Shown: in pieces, positions 30,845 to 43,322 of the stretch
How positions within the stretch are numbered: position 1 is the stretch's first letter
How the letters are laid out: every line of letters begins with the position of its first letter
NCBI GenBank assembly: GCA_964036295.1
Contig: OZ038468.1
Location: forward strand, 1,510,001 to 1,574,000
Direction: 5' to 3'
Source of the DNA: Plumapathes pennacea
Lineage: Eukaryota > Cnidaria > Anthozoa > Antipatharia > Myriopathidae
DNA: 64,000 nt
Program-made: the position numbers and the translations under genes
The notes under the pieces: generated by a model
Databases searched by the model: none
Seen by the model: the letters and a program-made list of their open reading frames with translations, nothing else
Told to the model about the DNA's origin: nothing

Positions 30845-31243
30845 AATAGAGTGGTAAAGTGATGACGCCATAAAAATATCTTTTCGGAAATAATGGACTT
30901 TGCGCAATTCTTCGGAATGGCCTATCTAAAAAAAGTTCACACAGAAAAAATTGGCTCTTTAGTGCATTAAACAGCTGAGATATAGGCTTTTGAAGTTCAA
31001 ATTGCTTCATACTAAACCTTCTTATTTGGTGTTGGTTCCTTTGATTTGGAACCAACGCTAAATAAGAGAGTTTAGTTAAGACTTATCTCGAACTTTAAAC
31101 TTCTCTATCTTCGCTTTCAGTAGGGCTAGAGATTTGAAATTTTGCACACGTTCTTTCAGCAGCTGTGTATATCGCATGGTGTGGTTTTGAGTTTTGAATG
31201 GAAAAGTTTGATAAATGATGACGTCACACTTTACCACTCTATT
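30845..31243. mobile_element. MITE with CRE-like octamer termini, copy 2
   Basis: ATAGAGTGGTAAAGTGATG at the left, mirrored by TGACGTCACACTTTACCACT at the right. Nearly identical along its whole length to 8281-8677. The left CRE has one change (TGACGCCA), the right one is intact. Confidence 0.75.
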
Positions 31244-34237
31244 GAGATTATTTGCACTTCAGTTGACCAATGAGAAAACGCCTTCACCACTTGATTGCGG
31301 TTTTGCTTTTGTTCCTGATTGGCCAAGAATGCTGTTAAACTTGTTTGAACCAATCCAAAAGCGTAGCAAATGCAAAACCAAAACCAATCACACGATTTAT
31401 TTCGACAGTCATTTGGAAAACGGCTCAAATACGCTCACAATTATATGGTCACGGTTTCGAGATTTGAAACTTTGAATTTTAGCCAAACTTCACTGATGTA
31501 GAACACTTTGGTCATATCACGTGGTTTTCCATACTCAAGTTACCTAGCAACTGTCGGTGAGCTTTATAGTTACCTAGCAGCTGTTGGTGAGCTTTATGTA
31601 CGGTATGGAAGAGTAGCTGAAATCACAGACCTAATCTTTAGTCAACCGTACACAAAAAGATAAAAACTTCGCGTAGGCAAGATACACATCTCTATAAGAG
31701 ATTCATAAGGTAAAAAAGACCATCACCTCTCGTGTTCTTTACACTTTTGTCGCAAGTATCTGTATTTGTTCTCAAGCATATAACGTTATAGAATTTTTAT
31801 GTACATAAACACTTCGGTGTTATAATTACTGGCCATGTGCCTGCTGTATAATATTAATTCTTCCGATAAACACAGGAATATTTTTATCTCTCCGCTCCTT
31901 CCATGAAGAGAGTCTTTTAAGAGACAGCCACTTATTTATATTATGAAATATCGAATTCTCCCATATGAACTTTACTGACGATTCAGTTGAATGCTTTGTG
32001 AGACGATCTCCAGGGTTTTAATTCAACCAGGTCTGGTTTTATTAAAGTATACAAATGTATCTATTTATGGTTTGCTCTCTCTTTTGCAATCTTCGATTCC
32101 CGAGCGTGGATCGAGTCGTTTCCCGATCCAGTCCGACCACGAGCCGACGCTTGGCGAACAGTTGGTCTTTGCCTCGATTTCATAACGAGGCCCAGTTGAA
32201 AACCTTTTATGTAAAAAGTGAGTGTCATTTTCAGGAAAATAAACACTAAACGTGCTTCTTTCATAATCGTGCGCAGTTTGCGAGGCTGAGAAGTTTTGGC
32301 GGGCCACATGATAAAATTTGGCGGGCAAATGTGTAGGGAACTGCTTCTTCATAACGCAATTGTGTGGAGCAGAGAGATCATAAAGTACTATTTGTTAGTG
32401 CACATGAGCGTGAAAGTGGCTCTTTACCAGGTTTTTCGACTCCTAGACCGTTGCGGGCGAGAGTGAAGGCGCTGTTACACTGCAATTTTCACAGCAATTT
32501 GTCTCGCAACTAGTTGAAAATGTATTGTTGCAGCTGCCGAGATGTTACACCGTGCAACACGATCTTAACAACTTGCAACGATTTATGTCGAGCAAAGTTG
32601 GGGATAACTCATGATTGGCGCACCAAGAAAAAGATAGTTGTGTGTGGGCACGTGACACGATTCGACCAATCGTGTAAGACAATGACTGGTCTTAGCCTAG
32701 AGAACCAATCAGCGGCAAGATACAGTTTTATTCGTGTGCCACGCTCGCTCACTCAAACATTATCACCGAACGCTTTGGGACGAAAAACACTCTGGTAAAC
32801 CAGAGGAATCAAAAAGGGATTTTGACGATAGTTGTGTGTGGGCCATGTTGTTGTTATTTTTGGTTCAGTTATGTGATGAGTGAGTGTTTAAACTTCGTTT
32901 ACGCATTTCCTTGGCAGACCACGGTGACACGAAAATTGGCCTAAGCAAAATTTTATGCGAGATCCTTTTTGATGCAGATAGTGAGACTACAATTCATCAC
33001 GTAGTTATATTAGGAACTTTAAAAAAATTATTTGAATGGTAGATATATTTTGCTGACCTATCTCGAAAACTCCCGTGATTGCAAACCAAGTATTGTTTTT
33101 GTACTTTTAATGCTATTAAAGTTTTAAAAAGATTTTCGATTTAGTCAGACTGTGACGCCGACACTGAGCCACAACAGTGTGAGACTAATCTTGTTTGTAC
33201 AATTACATTCAAGTCTGGAACCTCCTTGTAAAAAAAACACCCAATTCTTTTCAGTTTCGCTGAGTTATCACCAAAACCGTGATTTGAGCGCGAGGTTTTT
33301 GCTGGTTTTAGATTGTATTTCTTTGTTAGCTTTACTTCCGATGCGTGTGACTAGAAAGCCCCGCAGCGATGTCTATAACCAGTTTTAACTTCATTAAACT
33401 GGAATTTTGTACGACCGCCAGATTCTGAATTATGGTATCATTGAAGACGGTTCTAGAAAAATAAAAAAACACCTCGCATGAAATGTGATAATTTGTGATA
33501 AAAAATGGCCTACACCAAACTGGCGTAAAAGATTCAGCGTTGTATTCTATGAAAACATTCAAACGGCACCGAACGAAAATATTTCTTAAAATACGTTTCC
33601 TTGTGCACAACAATGGATAGCTTCTCAAATAATATAGTTCTTTTCGGCTTTTTTTTTCTGTTACTGGCAAACACATAGAAGTTCCACATTCCGAAGAAGG
33701 CAATTTCCCAGCCGAGCAGTCTCGGAAAATTCTTCCAACAACTGATCAAATTCCCCCTCCCCTCCCTCCTTTCTTTTTTCAGCCAAAAATAATAAATTAC
33801 TGTTTGCAGGCTTTAGAATACATATTTTTTGGCGGCACAAAGCGACAGGCGGAAAAGTGAGAAGTCTCAATTTTCTCAGCGGCCGGAAATGAGTGCTTTT
33901 TTTTCTCAGCCAGCAGTTTAAGGAAAAACAAAATGCCTGCCAGCACAGGATGCTGTGTGGAACGCATACTTTGTGGAACAGCCCCGATGGGTGCTCCTAA
34001 AACATTTGACGCGTTTTGAGTAAAAATATTGTTTTGGCCGAGGCGTGCGCGCGATAGGTTGGGAAGGGGAAGGTTCGTTTCCGCTTCCGGTTACACTTGA
34101 TTGACTTGACGACCGCGAAGCGATCAGATATCAGCGAGGCTTGAGAACACTCGCACGGAAATATCCCATTACTCAGAATCTCATGTTGTGCGTGGAGCAA
34201 GGACGTCTTTGGCTCTGTGAACGTAAACGTCGAGATC

Positions 34238-37200
34238 ATGGTGAAGCCAGACTACAAAGTAACTGAGAAAGTGCAAACAGTCGTGATGGAGAAGACTTCG
34301 GAGAAGGATAAAATGGATGACGATGCATGCGACGAAGAAATCGTCATTTTCGACGAAGCTCGGCGTCGAAAACGTCCTCATACTTGCACTTTCATTGTGC
34401 TGTTGCTTCTTGTTCTTCTGGTAGGGTTCTTGGTGGTGTATCTTGTCGACAAGTGGAAATTGAACAAGTAAGTCTTGGGCATGTTAGGGAATTTTGTAGC
34501 TTTCACAACCGTCAGTGATTGAACGAAATTCGGTCTTTCCTGTTGTCTAAACTCTTATTTCGCTCTAAGTTCATTGTGCTTTATAAATGTGCTGTATTTG
34601 TTCCCGAAAGTATATGCTGAGAGTTGCTAATGCAATATACAAATATCTTGGAAACCTTAATTCTTCTTCGATGTGTGCATGAATGCATGAACGGCAGCAC
34701 ATTTTCGGCAAAGGATTTGATCAATTTATGTTCAGTGATGAAAATGATAAACGTGACAAGAGGTAATTGAATTCGGCTCAAAAGCTGTCCTTGTTGACGG
34801 TATTCCTAATAGCTTTTAGACTATTAAATCATAATCAACGTATTTATGGAGTGACAGGACTTTGAATAATGCTTTCTGGAGAGGCGCGATTTTTAACGAG
34901 AAGAACAGAAGGGATCGTTTGGAGAAATATCTCTCAGTAGCATTTTTTCAATGCTTTAGCATCAGAAAAATAAGATATGAGATTTCATATCTGATTTTTG
35001 TGATTGCGTACTCTTTCATGGTTATCGCGGCGCGAACGCTATTATTTAAGGAATGCGTTTTATGATTGCGGTGTTTGTTTCAATTAAATCGTCGTGGAAG
35101 GATTCTCATGACAGGAAATACTTTTTGTCCCCGCCCAGGGCAAGCTTATTTTTTTTTTATTTGCGCCAAGTAATGTGCTGTGTGTTTACCCCAATAATTT
35201 GAGCCTCCTTGCTTGAACAGAAATTTTACCTTTTTCTCATTTGTTTCTTCATCGCTCAACGATGTGAAATGATAGCAATTATGTAGTTTTAAGTTGCCTA
35301 AATGTTTTCCAGATAAAAAACATAGAAGATTAAATTATCAATTCCAGCTGTTATCATCCTTTGGCTAGCTTTTCCCAGGGCACACACCTTGGACTTTCCA
35401 ATAAAATGGCTACTGATTCCCCAGCCCCGGCCAATGAAATCTGGCAATTTTTCCACACTTTTCCAATCACCAGTTGCCATACTGCACAGGTCTGACAATA
35501 TACTGTGAAGGGGGAAGGGGAGGGTAGGGGGATGGGGGGGGGGGGGGGGGGGGACAGAAACAGATGTAATTGTTGCATGCATAGTGCTTACTTGAGGGAG
35601 ACCTTTCCCCGATTCATACCAAAGTCTTATGTGCGTGACGGTGTGTATTGATAGCAACCTATATTTTTAGATTAATTGTTTCTTTATTTATCAGCTCATC
35701 TTTATAACCACAGGCCCAACCCATATCATTTAGTGTCAGGAATTCTAAAGAGTGTATTTCACTGCATTATCATATCTATGGTATAGGATAATAAGCTCTT
35801 ATCTCACTTTCCCTCCACACATATGGATCAGTTTCAATTTTTTGTGAACTTTAACAAACATTGTGGAGAAACATACAAAGATGATTTAACTTCCTGCATG
35901 ATTTCTCTTAACGGGTAAGTATTTTGAGTACCCCATTTCAGCACTACATGTATTACAGTGATAATTATAAATTCATGTTCATTGCTGACAGAAACTAATG
36001 AATGTCATGCAGCAGATACGTAAACTGCCTGAGAAAGCATGATATGATATAACAGATAACATGTCTCACCTAATTGAAAACAACTTTGCATTAAATGGTT
36101 ACATTTTATGACCATATGGTAACCAAAATGCTACAATTTGTAAAGCCCATCTTGATCTTGACACTATGATATTTGCAGTTAATTAGATTAACTCTGAATA
36201 TTTTGCTCAAATGCATGTACTCTGATACAAGATAATGTATCAAACACTGGTATGGTCCCAACAGTTGAATGGGTGAGGAGAAGAAAACCTTCTATGACCT
36301 TCTGGAAGGGCTAGTGACCAGAATAACAAAAATAGGTGGATATATGTCTCAGTTCTCAAAACTATGCAAGCAAAACCTACATAAGGTCTTCTTCTGTTAT
36401 TCTGTTACTTTTCCCATTCAATTGGATCATACAGTAAAATTCAACTTATAATCCCTTGTACTAAAATGTAACTTTGCATTAAGTGGCCCATAATTGGGGT
36501 ATAACCAGGGGAAGATATTCACAGAAAAGTACTTGAACATTAATCTTGAACCATTTGTTCAGTTGGTTTCTGACATGAACGGTGCCACTTGGAGGTTCAG
36601 GGATTTTCTGATAGCTAGACTGACAGGCCTGTGGCAAAACAGTAAGGAGTCGGGAGGGGGGGGGGGGGGGAGGGGGGGGGGGGGAAATGGGTGAGATTGA
36701 GTGGCTGGTAAACAGGATTTTACAGTATCTCAATCCTTTTACTCCTGAGCTCATGACAAAAATTCTTCCAGCCACTCAAGCAGAAAGGGTATGATTGATC
36801 ATTTCTACTTAAATTGTTCCCCTCAAGGATTGATCATAAAGATTCTGTGGACCAACTACCAACACCAGTTCCTACACTTTGGCAATTCAATGTATCATGG
36901 GAAACCCAGGAGGAATTATTCCATTTGTCTGATGTAGTTGACCAAAACAATTTGATGGGGTTGCGTCCAGTTTTTCGCAAAGACCTACCACGTCGGTACA
37001 TTGCCTACTGGGAAGTGAAAGTTAGTGTGGACAACAAAGAGAAGTACTTGATTGTCTCAGCAGGTAAGGTTTTAGAAATCGCAAAACGGCTCTGTCCTGG
37101 GTGATACCGGCTTATAAGAGAACTAGATTAACTGCGTCAGCGTGGTGATAAAAACGCTGGTGTATCAACAAAAAGTTGATATAGGTACTGGAACGGCTGT

Positions 37201-40200
37201 AAGAGTAACAGTAGCTGACGTTTTGAGCATTAGCCCTTTGTCAGAGCGAATGAGAGGATTATGGGTAAAGGGGGTATAAATATGGAAGAAGCTGACCTCA
37301 GAGGAAAAGCATGAATTTTTTGATTGGCTCCTGTAGAGAGGGCAACCAATCAGAACTTGGCTAGAAGGTTACAGAGCTACGAGAAAGAGGCGCTCATTGA
37401 TTCTGATCGACTCTGTCCTGGGCCTGCCTAGCTATCAATCAATCCATGCACTATAGAGTCTAGACACAGAACATAAAGATCTCCACTGGTTATCTAACCT
37501 ATACGGTTTGTTCTTCCCTCCCAAGCAAAACAGACCGGAGATCACAGACTTGCGGAGGAAGGCACTCTCCCCAGTCCATCAGATTTCCTGACTGAGCAAG
37601 CGAGGAGGAATGGGCACCAGTGTCACAAGGTGTACCGACTGACGCCTGACGGTCTCACGGTTTGTGAAGATACACAGCTCCGTCGCATTGTTGCATCAAC
37701 GCGGAATATTGACAGCAATTCTGAGGTACAGTCTTTTATCTCATCTAGACCTTGTTGGGTGTGGAGAAATTGGCAGGTTATCTCTTGCTTGGGTTCAAGT
37801 TGATCAGACTATCAATTCTCCTAACAGTACTCATACATTTTGTTCAGGGCAGGTTGGGAGAATTAGGTGATCTCTTTCTTGGGTTCAAGTTGATCAGACT
37901 TTCAATTCTCCTAACACTGCTCATACATTTTGTTCAGGTCAGGTTGGGAGAATTAGGTGCTCTCTTGCTTGGGTTCAAGTTGATCAGACTTTCAATTCTC
38001 CTAACACTGCTCATACATTTTGTTCAGGTCAGGTTGGGAGAATTAGGTGCTCTCTTGCTTGGGTTCAAGTTGATCAGACTTTCAATTCTCCTAACACTAC
38101 TCATACATTTTGTTCAGGTCAGGTTGGGAGAATTAGGTGATCTCTTGCTTGGGTTTAAGCTGATCAGACTTTCAATTCTCCCAACACTACTCATACATTT
38201 TGTTCAGAGCAGGTTGGGAAAATTAGGTGATCTCTTGCTTGGGTTCAAGCTGGTCAGACTATCAATTCTCCTAACACTACTCATACATTTCGTTCAGGGC
38301 AGGTTGGGAGAGTTATAATTTAACTCCTTCATGAAAGCTGATTGATTTATCAATTCTCACAACATCATATGTATAGTTTCTAGACAGGTTGTTGAGGTCC
38401 CCTGTGACACAAGTTGTCGAGAAAATTGTACAGTGTAACAGCTATGGACTTAACTTTATGCGTTTACTTTTCAATAGCTTGTGGATTGGAGGAAACTTGA
38501 CCGGCAAGTGTCGCGGTCATTGCCGCAGTTTGCACGAGACTGGGAGGAGTTGGGGAGACGCGTCAAAAAAACACCACAGTGGAACAGATTCAAGTGGCTT
38601 TCAATGGACACAGGTAAGAAAAGAAAGGTTTTCATCATCGTCTTCATCATCATCATCATCGTTGCCTTCATCATAATCATCGTCATCATCATCGTTGCCG
38701 TCACCAACATCACCGTCATCATCGTCATCATCATTATGGTTGCCTTCATCATTATCATCATCTTTGTTTCAACGATAAGTAAATATATCTTACTTTCAGC
38801 ACTATTTTAGCGTGATTTTGCCGTAATCATTAGCCTTCGATCGATATTTTACACATTTTCAACATTTATTGTAACCGGACAAAAACGATTGTTTAATGTT
38901 AAAACTTTCTTCTTCAGATGAAGTTACGTCTGTCACCCCCACAATTACCGAAGAAGCAGGAAATAAAGAACACGATGAGGATGACGACCACGAGACAGAA
39001 ACCAAAGTTAAGAGCACTTCAGGTTTTGTCGATGCAGAGATTGGTCTCCGACCAGGTGACTCCGTTCGCATTCCCCTGGGAAACGACTTCACCGATGTAC
39101 GAATCAAATTTGTTGATTTCAGACATCGCCACTTAAACAAGAATCGCTGGCAAAAACGATTGTGCCGTGTACTGAGCAATATTTGTAATGGAGGGAGTTC
39201 GATTGTGAAAAGCACGTCAACGTTTTTTAAGCAGACCTCGATGGGAGATCGCTTCATCAGAATCAAAGTACATTCTGATGAACGCTTTGTTAAGAAGCAG
39301 CTCCAAGGTCACGAGATAAGATTTCAAGTTGAACTTTCTGGACGCAAGTCTAGCGCAGTTATCGTAATAAACTACGGGATCATCCTGAAGTCTCAACAGT
39401 TAAGACGAGGTCGCTCGGTCAACTCTGACCATTTCTTTGGCGTGCCTCACGAGGAGTTGTTTCCAGACTACCGGCAGCACCACAACGGACAGTGTTTGAC
39501 GGGATCTGGAGCTGTGGCCTGGGCCATGGTCCTTGGTTACTATGGCAACTTGGCACGTCGTGCGCCGGAATTGTAAGTACCTTCACTCTGTATGTGCTTT
39601 GCGTGTGCGCGAGTGTGCGTGTTCGTGTATGTGTGCGTGTATCCGCGCATGTGGGATCATTAGATAACTTGGCTTTTCTGCTTGGGTGTAGTGAGACGTA
39701 TCCGGCCTCCATAATAGTGCGGTTTTTGATTGAAAACCGAAACCAAAGCAATCAGCTTTCTGCTGCGCTACCGCACCTATCTTGGTGGCTTATGTTTGCA
39801 AAATAAAAATCTCAAAAATTTTCCGGCAATTTTTTTTCTCGTTTTTCGTTTCGCGTCTTTCTTTTTGGAGAAATTCGGTTTAGAAAATACTCAGAAGAGA
39901 CCAGGACGTCCACAAGCGGTGGTACATGTATTCTGAGTGTTACGTCTTGTATTATGACACCATCCCGTATCTCATTTTGCGATTATGAGCATCAGACCTT
40001 ACAATTCTGGGACGCCTTTCAAAAACTGAGATTTATCGTGATGGTATCTACAACTTCAACCTTAACTTCTTAACGTCATAATTTCTTTTCAACAACAAAG
40101 TCTGACCATTCAAATGAAAACTGATTTTGAGGACGTTCACATGGGCACAGTTTGTGTTGTAATGTCAATAATTATGCCATATCTTCACTCGAGGACACTC

Positions 40201-40799
40201 AAGGACAAGAATACGAGGACACTCAAGTTATTGTAGATAAACACAATAACACTGGAGTCAAATGGTTGACAAAAATTTGTTTTCGTCTTTCTAGAAAGTT
40301 GAAGTTTACCATGACTAGTAGAGCGGCCTCTCTGCCCATAAACACGACGAGAAAAGTGGAACGCTTTACGAACACGATTTCCAAAATCCTGGACACTCGC
40401 TGCACCAAGGAAGGCGCGGGAGTGACCACACCCGGAAACATGAAACGAATCAAGAAATGGGTTCGAGAAAACATGCAGCAGGACTTGCCGATTATAACGC
40501 GCAGGGAAAACGCCGAACGGAACTCATCTACCGCCACATTGTTAGTGAAGCTGCTGAAGGAAGGCGTTCCCGTGATTATTAGCAAGCAGAGAGATGACGC
40601 GAATCATCATTACGTGGTTGCTACGCGACTGCGGCAGCGGTCACGCGTGTACCGCGCGTGTGACGAGACGCGGGGCACGTGTTCAGGCTGGACATTCAGT
40701 ACTGTCTCAGAAGTGTTTGTCCACCAAGGACTCGGCAAGTATGGAAATTGGTGGGAAAACGCTGACACCCACTTCGTTGCGGCTTTAATTGCTCACTAG
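34238..40799 (+). CDS. Predicted type II membrane protein with papain/C39-like Cys-His domain
   Basis: Exons 34238-34467, 36828-37063, 37526-37725, 38478-38613, 38918-39572, 40295-40799 join in phase and give 653 residues. A charged cytoplasmic N-terminus (about residues 1-50, KMDDDACDEEIVIFDEARR) precedes one membrane helix (FIVLLLLVLLVGFLVVYLV, about 53-71); no cleavable signal is seen. The middle (about 80-440) is unrecognised and includes an acidic Thr/Ser stretch. The C-terminus has a cysteine-peptidase-like pattern: GQCLTGSGAVAWAMVLGYYG around Cys460, as in C39-like/papain folds, and NHHYVVATR (His590/591). An ENADTHF motif near the end could supply a further polar residue. I infer an extracellular peptidase or amidase-like ectodomain; no substrate can be named. 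The other reading is a non-catalytic papain-fold protein. The start is chosen because the frame opens there with a conventional leader and a good donor. Confidence 0.75.
35530..35556. repeat. Poly-G tract
   Basis: A run of about 21 guanines after GGGGATG in the first intron of the gene at 34238-40799. It is a candidate quadruplex and a likely sequencing-length artefact site. Confidence 0.8.
36652..36686. repeat. Poly-G tract, interrupted
   Basis: Two long G runs separated by one A, 140 bases upstream of the exon at 36828. Confidence 0.8.
37745..38325. repeat. 90-bp minisatellite, about six units, derived from the TTAA MITE
   Basis: The unit (TTGGGAGAATTAGGTGATCT, then CTTGCTTGGGTTCAAGTTGA, TCAGACTTTCAATTCTCC, CTCATACATTTTGTTCAG) repeats with a period of 90 bp and few changes. 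It is the reverse complement of the MITE interior (TTCTCCCAACC ... GAGTGATGTAG ... TCAATCAGC). Because 90 is divisible by 3, it stays open in one frame and mimics a hydrophobic repeat protein. Confidence 0.85.
38630..38768. repeat. (ATC)n microsatellite
   Basis: Impure CAT/ATC trinucleotide run in the intron after the exon at 38478-38613. Confidence 0.9.
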
Positions 40800-42164
40800 T
40801 GTTGTTAGGGTAGTTTGGAGAGAAATTGAGATCTGTCGTCCGTATGTCCGTCGGTTCCTCTTAATCTTGTGCTGCTAAAGGGGGCGGAGGAGAAATCACC
40901 CCACCCCTCCCCTGTTTGTCTAATTTTTAAAAGGCCTGGCAGCTCAGCGTTATGGTCATTAGCCATTGCTTAAATAATAACCCTTTTACTGGGAAGTTCT
41001 CCCAAAAGGAACTGTATTAGTGACGTAGTTAAAAGTAATAGTTTAATCAGATTTCACGAGGTATCAGTTTACGAATTCTCCTTACAGTATGATATATCTC
41101 TGGTGAGAGAATGAAGGAGAATATCGAAGTTGATCACTTGGGAGTTGCATGGTTCAACAGTTCAACATGGTTCAACATATCTAGTATCGATTGTACTGAA
41201 AGATGTAAGGCAGGCAACAAAATATACCGTAAATGCTCTAACCCCCCCCCCCCCCCCCCCCCGTCCTCTGCAAAGTCAACTTTTGAAATAAGCCCCCCTT
41301 ACCCCATTTTCTTTCTGTCGACTTTGAGCACCAAAACTAGTAAAGAAACAAGATCAATGATATAAGTTTTTTAACTTTTTGACCCCCCCCCCCCCCCCCC
41401 GTACTTTATATATAAAACAGAAAGTATAGGGGGTTCATCCGTGTATGGATTTTAACGCCTGGCTCAGCTTCTGTTGAACGCAACTGCAAGTTGAAGGAAC
41501 ATTTTATTTGACTGATTCAAAGGTCAAGCTACCTAAAGTTCGACAGTGTCACGATTAATAACCTCGCAGAGTGAAGTTCGATGACTTTTCGTTCCGCAAA
41601 GCATTCTGGTAACCGTTGCGAAGCAACGGTCACTTCACTCGAGGAATATTACCGTTTGAGCGAGGGAGTTTCTTAGAAGTTCGTATGTCGAGTAACATTT
41701 TCTGAATTTTCTAAAACTGAGTTGGACAAGTTGGTAGCACGACGTCTGAATTGGCACACGAACAAGTTTGTTTACTGCACTTTTTAGTTCTAACACTGTA
41801 TTGTTGGTGACTTTTCTTAGCAATATTTATGGTGGCCTTTGCTTATAACTTTTCTTTTGAACAAATACTGAGTGCATTTTGAGCCTGTACGAGGTTTGAA
41901 TATATTGAACGACTGATGTAATATTCATATTATAAGACACAGTCAACCAATGATGGCCGAGGAAAATATTTCTTACAACCATTTTTAATCTGGTTCGAAG
42001 TCTTCATAGTCCTTTCTCGCTCTTAGTCAGCGTTTTCATTCTATACGCACGCACGTTGTGAGAGGGGAAGAAAATTTGAGACCGTTACTAAATAACTTAA
42101 GTGTAGGCCGTTTATATCATTTCGCGTGCATATTGCATCCTCTGGTAGTAACATTGTATTGTTA

Positions 42165-42239
<75 letters not shown>
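42165..42239. repeat. (TTA)n microsatellite
   Basis: About 24 uninterrupted TTA/ATT units. Confidence 0.95.
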
Positions 42240-42241
<2 letters not shown>

Positions 42242-42810
42242 TGCTTTGTATAAATAAAAGACAGTAAAACGTATTTACATTGAGACAGTCTTGTTAAAGT
42301 ATCCATATGGAATTCTTGTATGTAAAGCCAGAACTTTTGTGCCGTGTAGGAAAATACTCAGTTTATCTCCAAGATTTTACCCAAAGGAGTCCAGCTTTGA
42401 ACGTATTCCTTATGAAGGTTTGTTCACATGTACGACGCAAGTACAAGCGCAAGCACGTGATAGATTATGTATAAACCAGAAAGATGCTAGCACAAACACA
42501 AACCATTTCTAAATACTTCGTACTTTCAACTCCTCGTCCGCCATATTGGAATCTATACTTGTTCCCAGACTGCACGCTGACAATGAGCTAAATATGTTCT
42601 TGTGCGCCTGCGTACGTGAGCAGGCCAAACGTTTTGTTTGCTGTCGTAAAGTATAAACATTTAGCGGGATATTTGGAATCGAGAAAGCCTAAACGAAAAG
42701 TCTAAGATTTACCGATGAACCAGCAAATCTAAATTTGAAACGAACTGGGCAAAGTAACGGCGCACTTTACAAGCCTGAATATTATAATTACGTCTAACTG
42801 AAATAGTGAC

Positions 42811-42868
42811 ATGGCTAAGTTATTCATTTACATTCTGGGCGTGATGTTCAAGTCGTATTTTTTCCCAG
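42811..42868 (+). other. Candidate alternative signal-peptide exon for the downstream Tae4-Hint gene
   Basis: ATG followed by a short hydrophobic leader (MAKLFIYILGVMF, KSYFFP) ends at a donor GTAACT in phase 1. That is the same phase as the leader exon at 43323-43380, so it could splice to the same acceptor at 44500. It could be an alternative first exon or a decayed duplicate. Confidence 0.3.
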
Positions 42869-43322
42869 GTAACTGAGGAAAACGAATTAAACAAGTTCTA
42901 ACATTAATACTTACAATAAGCCGACCGCTATTCAGTGTTCTGGATGCAAGAAGCAGTTGCCAACTAACGAGTTCTGGTCTTAGGAAATTATTGGGAGCGC
43001 CAAAGGAATTCCACGTTAATCGCAACGTATACGAATGTACTAACACTAATATTGTCTCTCGATTTACAGGCTTGGAGGATATTTTTTTTATGAAGCTGGA
43101 GCTTCTGTCGGTGAGCTGTGAAGTTTACAATACAAGCTTTGATCTAGGTACCTGTAGGCAGCAGTTCTGGCGTTCATTGTTAATTATTAACTAGTATTAA
43201 TTATTTACCGTTTACAAGCCTCACCTATGTTTGTGTCAAGAAATTGCAAAACACCATTTGAGTCCCGGCGTTACAGGTGAATGTTTCCTCGTCTTCTGCT
43301 GAGTGTGCAAGAAGGAGAAAAA

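Larger units (their letters stand above)
29563..34237. other. 4.7-kb intergenic region, repeats only
   Basis: It contains a TTAA-MITE fragment (29938-30110), double-palindrome copy C (30415-30751), CRE-MITE copy 2 (30845-31243) and a palindrome fragment with CTGTTACACTGCAATTTT (32468-32580). Short open frames at 31990-32350 and 33150-33870 show no recognisable domain. I see no supported gene. Confidence 0.5.
40800..43322. other. 2.5-kb intergenic region
   Basis: Holds a decayed TTAA-MITE (about 40980-41155), a C-rich MITE fragment starting TACCGTAAATGCTCTAACCC (41224-41400) with two poly-C tracts, and a (TTA)n run (42165-42239). A leader-like exon candidate is at 42811. Otherwise nothing coding is seen. 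Confidence 0.5.

Noticed and set aside
36269-36451. 60-codon frame MGEEKKTFYDLLEGLVTRIT in the first intron of the membrane-protein gene
   Set aside because: Exons 34238-34467 and 36828-37063 join directly in phase (AA+G). Including this frame has no matching donor and phase.
36494-36694. Frame with protein-like stretch (FTEKYLNINLEPFVQLVSDM)
   Set aside because: It runs into a poly-G tract, does not fit the splice phase of the flanking exons and has no recognised domain.
37752-38318. 188-codon frame of repeating LLGFKLIRLSILLTLLIHFV units
   Set aside because: It is the 90-bp intronic minisatellite read in a frame that stays open because 90 is a multiple of 3.
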